Part shown: one piece after another, positions 7,294 to 11,305 of the stretch
Layout of the letters: every line of letters starts with the position of its first letter
How positions within the stretch are numbered: the first letter of the stretch is position 1
From: Oscillospiraceae bacterium
GTDB taxonomy: Bacteria; Bacillota_A; Clostridia; Oscillospirales; Oscillospiraceae
Direction of reading: 5' to 3'
Assembly (NCBI GenBank): GCA_021771675.1
Contig: JAETOP010000116.1
Span: forward strand, 1-11,305
DNA: 11,305 bases
Notes under the pieces: generated by a model
Seen by the model: the letters and a program-made list of their open reading frames with translations, nothing else
Database searches by the model: none
Told to the model about the DNA's origin: nothing
Translations under genes and position numbers: made by a program

Positions 7294-7340
7294 CATAGCC
7301 CTGTTGTCGTGCGCTTAAACGCCAGCTCAAGCAGGGCATG
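7294..7340. other. Imperfect inverted repeat in the operon 3' region
   Basis: GCCCTG (7298-7303) pairs with CAGGGC (7332-7337), and flanking CAT/ATG extends the stem past a bulged A. A small GCG/CGC stem sits within the loop. It starts a few bases after the VOC stop codon and before the likely terminator. It may be a structured 3' end of the transcript. No T-tract follows, so I do not call it a terminator. Confidence 0.35.
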
Positions 7341-7410
7341 ATCCCACTCATAAAAACGGTACTGCTGCAAAATTTAGAAATCCAGCTCTAAATGCGTAAA
7401 TAATTAAAAA

Positions 7411-7453
7411 GTTCCCGGTCAACGCAAGGTTCTTCTTGGCTTTGATCGGGAAT
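7411..7453. terminator. Stem-loop terminator, probably bidirectional, between converging genes
   Basis: GTTCCCGGTCAA (7411-7422) pairs with TTGATCGGGAAT (7442-7453) with two G-U pairs, and CAAG/CTTG inside extends the stem past a small internal loop. On the + strand it is followed by TTATTGTG after the final AAT, a moderate T-rich tail about 125 bases after the VOC gene. On the minus strand the stem is followed by CTTTTTAATTATTT, a better tail. It would end the operon and back up the GH3 terminators. Confidence 0.7.
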
Positions 7454-7637
7454 TTATTGTGCTTTGATTTTGTTCATGGGACTTCTTAGCAGAGCCTTTA
7501 ACGCCTGCCATCCAATATCATCATGAAAAATGTGCAATTTTCAAATCTGCTCAGATAGAGGATACAAGTTAATTGCGGCAGAAACTTTTTTCGTCTATCT
7601 CATATCTCCTATCTTAATTTCTTTCCTCGGCGTGGGC
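7454..7637. other. A+T-rich spacer without a supported gene
   Basis: This stretch lies between the operon's stem-loop and the GH3 terminator. It is clearly richer in A and T than its surroundings. I found no reading frame with a ribosome binding site. An AGGAG followed by ATG on the minus strand reads only two codons before a stop. Confidence 0.5.
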
Positions 7638-7688
7638 AAAAAGGCCGGAGGTGGGCACCGGAATCCGGTCGCGCTGCCCACCCCCGGC
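7638..7688 (-). terminator. Intrinsic terminator after the GH3 gene
   Basis: Read on the minus strand, GCCGGGGGTGGGCA (7688-7675) pairs with TGCCCACCTCCGGC (7657-7644) over 14 positions with one mismatch. The stem is followed immediately by CTTTTT (7643-7638). The loop can itself form a small CCGG-AAT-CCGG hairpin. It lies about 75 bases past the GH3 stop codon and has the classic intrinsic-terminator layout. Confidence 0.8.
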
Positions 7689-7718
7689 ACAAACCGCTCA
7701 AAGGGGAAAGAAATGTCT

Positions 7719-7748
7719 CCCGGGGCCTTGGAGCGCCTTGGCCCCGGG
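7719..7748 (-). terminator. Second stem-loop just after the GH3 stop codon
   Basis: CCCGGGGCC (7719-7727) and GGCCCCGGG (7740-7748) are perfect 9-base arms. A TT/TT internal bulge and a GG/CC pair lie inside. It starts 15 bases past the GH3 stop, and on the minus strand the following bases are C/T-rich (CATTTCTTTCCCC) but not a pure T-tract. It may act with the stronger terminator at 7638-7688 or protect the messenger 3' end. Confidence 0.55.
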
Positions 7749-7763
7749 TATGGATCGTGCTGA

Positions 7764-10238
7764 TTAGCCGGCGTAGCTCAGGCCGAAGCCAGAGACATAG
7801 TAGTTGCCATCGGCATCCATGTAAGCGTAACTGCCGCCGTTGACACCGGCCAGGATTTCAGCATCGATGTACTGATCCTTTGCGTAGCCGGGTACGTCGT
7901 TGGGGGAAGCGCAGATTTCAGCGATGGTGCCGTCGGTCAGCTCCACGCCGTCGGTCAGGGCGATGACGGACTCATCGGAGACCATGGTCACGGACAGGCC
8001 GCCCACAGGATTGAAGGCACCCACGATGACATCCATCTGAGCTTTACGGGACAGGGCCAGAGAGCCGGAGGCCATGTTGCCGTTGTTGGTAGCGGTGTAC
8101 TGAGCCAGCAGAGCGTCGCAGTGGGGCTCCAGATTGGTCAGAATCCAGGGAGAGGTGATGACGATGGAAGCCACAACCTTACCGCCGTTGCCATGGACGG
8201 TCTCGGCGATCTTGGCGATTTTGTCCACATCGGCCAGGGTGGTCACTTCGATCTCGGAGCCGATGCGCTTGTTGGTTGCGCCGTTGCCATTGCCGATACC
8301 GGCCACGGGGCCGGCAGCGCCGGCGGTGTCACGCTCAGGAACGGTGTAATCTTCCACCAGGCCCAGCACGCCCTCGGAGGCGCCGGCGGAGGTGGAGTTG
8401 GTGGCAGAGGGCTCAACGTACAGGTAGGCAACCTCAGCATCCTTGTAGCTGTCTACGAGCTCGAAGCCCTGGGCCTCGAACAGTGCGGTCATGGCGGCCA
8501 CGGTGGCGTTCTCGGGATCGGACTCCATGCCGTCCTTGGTGAAGGAGGCCACGAAAACCTTGGTGCCGGCATTGGCAGCCAGAGGCAGTGCGTTATTGCT
8601 GTTCTTCATCAGAACAGTGGCCTTCAGGTGCATCTGGTAAGCCTGGTCAACGGCGGTGGACATATTGGTGGAGCGGACAGTGTCGGCAGCCTCGTAGTCC
8701 AGGTAGTCGTTGTCGAACAGGCCCTGCTTGAACAGCTGGGTGGAACGGTTGATGGTGGCGCGATCCAGGTCTTCCTTGGGCAGCAGGCCGCTCTCAACGG
8801 CCTCCACAATGGCCTGGGGAGCCAGCTCGCCGCCGATGGCGTCGGTGCCGGCGGAAATCAAGGCGGCGAAACGCTCAACCTGATTCAGCTCCTCAGCGCC
8901 GTAGCACTGCTGCTGGGTGATGCCGGAGTCGGACTGGATGAAGCCCTTGAAGCCCATCACGCCCTGGAGCAGGTCGGTGATGATGGTCTTGTCGTAAGCG
9001 GAGCCGATGGCCTCAGGAATCACGTCGATGGAAGCGCCGGTGGTAGGATTGGTATAGGTCTGGGGGACGGAGCGGGCGTCGGTGGTGTCACGGGAGTAGC
9101 AGGGCATGATGGCACCTACACCGGCGTCACAGGCAGCCTGGAAGGCCACCAGCTGATAGTTCTGCAGAGAGCCCTCAGTGGGGTACAGACGCCACTGACC
9201 CTGGGTGGTGTGGGACTCGAAGCCGTTTTCCGCAGCGCCGTCACCGGGGAAGTGCTTGGCGGACAGGATGACGGACTTCTCGTTGGCGCCCTCGGTGCCG
9301 TTCTGATAGCCTTCCACCAGGGCGGCGATGATGGCGGCGGTCACGTTCTCACGCTCGCCGTAGGTGCCAGCGTTGCGGGGCCAGCGGGGGTCGGTAACCA
9401 GGTCGATCTGGGGGCCGTAGACGAAGCTCAGGCCCTGGGCACGCCACATATCCCGGTCGATCTCGGCGTAGGCCTTCACAGCGGAGGCGTCGATCTCGCC
9501 GCTGGCCAAATCGGAGTCAGCGATTACGGCAGCAGCCATGCCCAGAGAGTCGGGGAAGCCGGCGGAGATGGGGTTGGAAATCAGGGTATAGGGAATGGCG
9601 GGAGTGCCGGCCTTGGCGGAATCCCACTCGGCGATGGCGGTGGCAATGTTGGTGTACAGAGCCACCACGGAGGCATCATAGCCCAGGCCGCCCCGGTAGA
9701 CACCGGCACGGATCTTGCCATCGGTGAGAACCTGGTCGTCACTGCGGGCAAAGTAGGAGGCTTCGGGGTTGTACATGGTCAGGTTCTGGGTCTTCTCACC
9801 CTCGGGAACCATGGTCATGACCTTTGCGGGGTCGATGTTGCCGTTCTCGTCCTTCACGTCAGCCAGCTTATTGCTGACGGGGGTGACCATCAGAGCATTC
9901 AGGACAAAGCCTGCCTGCTCCGCCAGAGTCATCTTGGTAGCCAGGTCGGCGGCACGAACCTCGGCGGGCAGCTCCCAGTTCTCGAAGTCGTCGAGCTCAT
10001 GGTCGTTGTCCATATCCTTGTAGTACTTGCCGTCTTTGACAATGACACCAACGGTGGTAACGCCGATGGTGGGGCCGCCTTCATTCTCATAGAAAGCGGG
10101 CTCCAGATAGGTAACAGTGGGGTCAACCGTAGCGGGGTCATAGGGAGCTGCGATGTAGTCCACATCTCCGGCCATGGCCAAGGAGGCCAAGGAGGCGGTG
10201 AGGGCCAACGCAAGCAGCAGGCAGACAATTCTCTTCAT
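7764..10238 (-). CDS. Secreted glycoside hydrolase family 3 protein
   Basis: An 824-residue GH3 enzyme, a family that removes terminal sugars such as beta-glucose, beta-xylose or N-acetylglucosamine from non-reducing ends. A signal peptide with Lys-Arg start, a leucine/alanine core and an AMA-type cleavage site spans about 1-24. No lipobox, LPxTG or S-layer domain is seen, so release outside the cell is likely. A calcium-loop-like DMDNDHELDDFENW (75-88) precedes the barrel. GH3 landmarks follow: VTDPRWPRNAGTYGE (281-295), KHFPGDG (328-334) and the nucleophile D437 in QSDSG. The C-terminal sandwich domain holds NPVGGLSVT (743-751) and ends in GFGLSY (818-822), without an added FnIII domain. 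AAGGAG (10248-10253) sits nine bases before the ATG. Codon choice is strongly GC-ending and uniform, unlike the operon, suggesting high expression or a different history. Exact substrate unknown. Confidence 0.93.
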   Translation of the reverse strand: MKRIVCLLLALALTASLASLAMAGDVDYIAAPYDPATVDPTVTYLEPAFYENEGGPTIGVTTVGVIVKDGKYYKDMDNDHELDDFENWELPAEVRAADLATKMTLAEQAGFVLNALMVTPVSNKLADVKDENGNIDPAKVMTMVPEGEKTQNLTMYNPEASYFARSDDQVLTDGKIRAGVYRGGLGYDASVVALYTNIATAIAEWDSAKAGTPAIPYTLISNPISAGFPDSLGMAAAVIADSDLASGEIDASAVKAYAEIDRDMWRAQGLSFVYGPQIDLVTDPRWPRNAGTYGERENVTAAIIAALVEGYQNGTEGANEKSVILSAKHFPGDGAAENGFESHTTQGQWRLYPTEGSLQNYQLVAFQAACDAGVGAIMPCYSRDTTDARSVPQTYTNPTTGASIDVIPEAIGSAYDKTIITDLLQGVMGFKGFIQSDSGITQQQCYGAEELNQVERFAALISAGTDAIGGELAPQAIVEAVESGLLPKEDLDRATINRSTQLFKQGLFDNDYLDYEAADTVRSTNMSTAVDQAYQMHLKATVLMKNSNNALPLAANAGTKVFVASFTKDGMESDPENATVAAMTALFEAQGFELVDSYKDAEVAYLYVEPSATNSTSAGASEGVLGLVEDYTVPERDTAGAAGPVAGIGNGNGATNKRIGSEIEVTTLADVDKIAKIAETVHGNGGKVVASIVITSPWILTNLEPHCDALLAQYTATNNGNMASGSLALSRKAQMDVIVGAFNPVGGLSVTMVSDESVIALTDGVELTDGTIAEICASPNDVPGYAKDQYIDAEILAGVNGGSYAYMDADGNYYVSGFGLSYAG

Positions 10239-10270
10239 GTGCGAGTTCTCCTTTTTTGCATTTTGTTTCA

Positions 10271-10293
10271 GGGATGCCGCGCGAAAGCATCCC
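10271..10293 (-). promoter_or_regulatory. Leader hairpin before the GH3 gene
   Basis: GGGATGC (10271-10277) and GCATCCC (10287-10293) are perfect 7-base arms in the GH3 leader, about 20 bases before the ribosome binding site. It may be an operator or a messenger-stabilising 5' hairpin. Confidence 0.45.
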
Positions 10294-10306
10294 GGATTCT
10301 GTTCCT

Positions 10307-10335
10307 ATCATATCATAACGCCGGTCTGAAATAAA
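10307..10335 (-). promoter_or_regulatory. Candidate GH3 promoter
   Basis: On the minus strand two overlapping TATGAT boxes occur (10317-10312 and 10312-10307). The second has TTTATT (10335-10330) 17 bases upstream as a weak -35 box. The position, about 70 bases before the GH3 start, is sensible. The weak -35 leaves room for an activator such as the LytTR regulator encoded just upstream. Confidence 0.4.
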
Positions 10336-10386
10336 GTAGCCTGTCACGAATATCCGCCACTAAAACGTCAAACAGTCTTTTGGCCG

Positions 10387-10410
10387 TTCACGGTTGCCTT
10401 TTGTCGTGAA
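10387..10410. other. Small inverted repeat after the response regulator gene
   Basis: TTCACG (10387-10392) and CGTGAA (10405-10410) form a 6-base stem with a 12-base loop, starting 11 bases past the regulator's stop codon. No T-tract follows on the minus strand, so termination here is doubtful, and read-through into the GH3 gene is possible. It could also be a protein-binding dyad. Confidence 0.3.
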
Positions 10411-10420
10411 TGCACAATTT

Positions 10421-11137
10421 CTAAGGCTGCTCCGGAGATTTTTTGTCCAAATAGGCAGAAAACCGGGTTTGGATTTCCTTTCGGTGAGATTTTGACACCG
10501 GGATTTTGATGCTGCCAAGCATCACATGGTCACTTCTAATTTCGGTAACGTGGCGCAGGTTTACAACAAAGGAGCGGTTGCAGGCGATGAAGCGGTTGTG
10601 GTCCAGCTTGGCATACACATCAGACAGCCGCCCCCGTTCGCTGTAGTCCCCGTTCACAGTGTGATACACCAGATTGTGGTCAAAGACCTCCACATAGGTG
10701 ATGTCGTTGGTGGAAACGCTGGCAGTACCGTTGGGAAGCTTCAGGGCCAGGAAGGTGCAGGAGCGGTTTTCCAGCCGCCGGATGGCCTTATCCAGGGCGG
10801 CACACACTGCCGAGGGCTCTGCGGGCTTGAGAAGAAAATCCAGAGCGTCTACGGCGTAGCCTTTAATGGCCAGTTCTGCCAGACGGGTAACAAAAATCAG
10901 CTGGGCATCGCTGCCAAGCTTGCGCATAATCCGGGCGGTTTCCAGGCCGTCCAGCCTGTCCAGCTGAATGTCCATGAAGACAATGTCGCTGTTTTCGGAG
11001 CTGCGGACAAAATCCATGCCGCTTCTGTAGGCCCTTTCTGCGTAGGCCGTGCCGGTGCGGCGAAAATAGTCCTCCAAAATCGAATGCAGATGGGCGGCGT
11101 CCTGTTCGGAGTGGTCTACGATTGAAATCAGCAGCAT
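10421..11137 (-). CDS. LytTR-family response regulator
   Basis: A 238-residue two-domain response regulator of the LytR/AgrA/AlgR class, which binds DNA when phosphorylated by a membrane histidine kinase. The receiver domain (about 1-122) has D8 in the acidic pocket, the phosphoacceptor D56 in FMDIQLDRLDG, T84 and K104 in FLLKP, all expected switch residues. The LytTR DNA-binding domain (about 128-232) carries ITYVEVFDHNLVYHT (146-160), the FIACNRSFVVNLRHV segment (183-197) and IPVSKSH (212-218). The ATG at 11137 is chosen because AGGAG (11146-11150) is eight bases before it and the family begins with a short hydrophobic strand here. An in-frame ATG at 11170 would add 11 unlikely residues. 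No kinase gene is in the window. It lies 182 bases upstream of the GH3 gene on the same strand, so regulating that gene is a reasonable guess. Confidence 0.93.
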   Translation of the reverse strand: MLLISIVDHSEQDAAHLHSILEDYFRRTGTAYAERAYRSGMDFVRSSENSDIVFMDIQLDRLDGLETARIMRKLGSDAQLIFVTRLAELAIKGYAVDALDFLLKPAEPSAVCAALDKAIRRLENRSCTFLALKLPNGTASVSTNDITYVEVFDHNLVYHTVNGDYSERGRLSDVYAKLDHNRFIACNRSFVVNLRHVTEIRSDHVMLGSIKIPVSKSHRKEIQTRFSAYLDKKSPEQP

Positions 11138-11145
11138 GGTGTTGT

Positions 11146-11150
11146 CTCCT
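11146..11150 (-). promoter_or_regulatory. Ribosome binding site setting the regulator start
   Basis: AGGAG on the minus strand, within AAGAGGAG, lies eight bases before the ATG at 11135-11137. It decides against the ATG at 11168-11170, which has no such site. Confidence 0.75.
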
Positions 11151-11203
11151 CTTCTGTGCTTTATAAGCATGTGTCAGTTTTTTTCTCAGCAAATTGGTGT
11201 TTG

Positions 11204-11218
11204 GCGGCGAGTCGCCGC
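11204..11218. repeat. GC-rich palindrome upstream of the regulator
   Basis: GCGGCGA and TCGCCGC flank a single central base, giving a perfect 7-base-arm palindrome about 70 bases before the regulator start. It can only form a hairpin by opening part of the stem. A DNA-binding site or chance in a GC-rich context are both possible. Confidence 0.4.
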
Positions 11219-11247
11219 TGACAATTCGCACGGGGCGAGTGTGTAAT

Positions 11248-11275
11248 CGTTACCCCCGAACTCAGCCCGGTAACG
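11248..11275. promoter_or_regulatory. Inverted repeat near the right edge, possible operator
   Basis: CGTTACC (11248-11254) and GGTAACG (11269-11275) are perfect 7-base arms separated by 14 bases. The spacing suits either a dimeric protein site or an RNA stem. The stretch from 11138 to the window end shows no supported gene and is probably the regulator's upstream region. Confidence 0.4.
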
Positions 11276-11305
11276 CTTTCTGGGCAGAATGTTGAGTGGT
11301 GAAGG

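Noticed and set aside
7419..7511. 30-residue basic minus-strand peptide starting MAGVKG
   Set aside because: The opening resembles some phage protein starts, but there is no ribosome site and the frame ends inside a terminator stem. Too short to support.
7530..7763. 77-residue + strand frame in the gap
   Set aside because: It reads straight through the GH3 terminator stems and has no ribosome binding site or protein-like features.
8121..10334. 737-residue open frame on the + strand opposite the GH3 gene
   Set aside because: It is glycine/valine-rich low-complexity translation, has no domain, and is explained by the scarcity of TTA, CTA and TCA codons in the GH3 gene.
10239..10420. LytTR direct-repeat binding sites in front of the GH3 gene
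   Set aside because: GTT-containing stretches exist, but none form the two direct repeats with about 21-base period expected for this family.

Overview
The window looks like chromosomal DNA from an anaerobic, gut-type Clostridia member, probably Oscillospirales. This rests on the gene families, moderately high G+C, strong AGGAGG-type ribosome binding sites, a LytTR response regulator and a secreted Firmicutes-type family 3 glycosidase. The assignment is an inference from style, not a database result. No tRNA, rRNA, CRISPR array, transposase or integrase gene was seen.

Left and centre (197-7285, + strand): seven tightly packed genes that read as one operon. In order they are an NAD(P)-binding SDR epimerase/dehydratase, a uroporphyrinogen-decarboxylase-like protein with a His-x-Cys...Cys motif of the zinc methyltransferase type, a ThuA-like protein, a PepV-like M20 metallodipeptidase, a UPF0597/CyuA-type iron-sulfur cysteine desulfidase, a Gfo/Idh/MocA oxidoreductase and a VOC-fold protein. 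Gaps are 3-60 bases, and one pair overlaps by 14 bases. All products look cytoplasmic, and no transporter or regulator is encoded among them. The leader before the first gene carries a 36-base dyad with 11-base arms. A plausible promoter points off the left edge, so a divergent gene, perhaps the operon's regulator, may begin there. A stem-loop at 7411-7453 probably ends the operon.

The gene set suggests breakdown of a composite small molecule. ThuA plus a Gfo/Idh dehydrogenase recalls the rhizobial ThuA/ThuB pair, which works through 3-keto sugars. The dipeptidase followed by the desulfidase suggests release and deamination of cysteine or a similar amino acid. The SDR, VOC and URO-D-like proteins would supply epimerisation, isomerisation/lyase and methyl-transfer or decarboxylation steps. 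The substrate cannot be named from sequence.

Right (7764-11137, - strand): a LytTR response regulator is followed 182 bases downstream by a large secreted GH3 glycoside hydrolase. Two stem-loops follow the GH3 gene, one with a T-tract, so the two transcription blocks converge on the gap at 7286-7763. The GH3 gene has very biased, GC-ending codons unlike the operon, which also creates a long artefactual open frame on its opposite strand. No histidine kinase partner for the regulator lies in the window.
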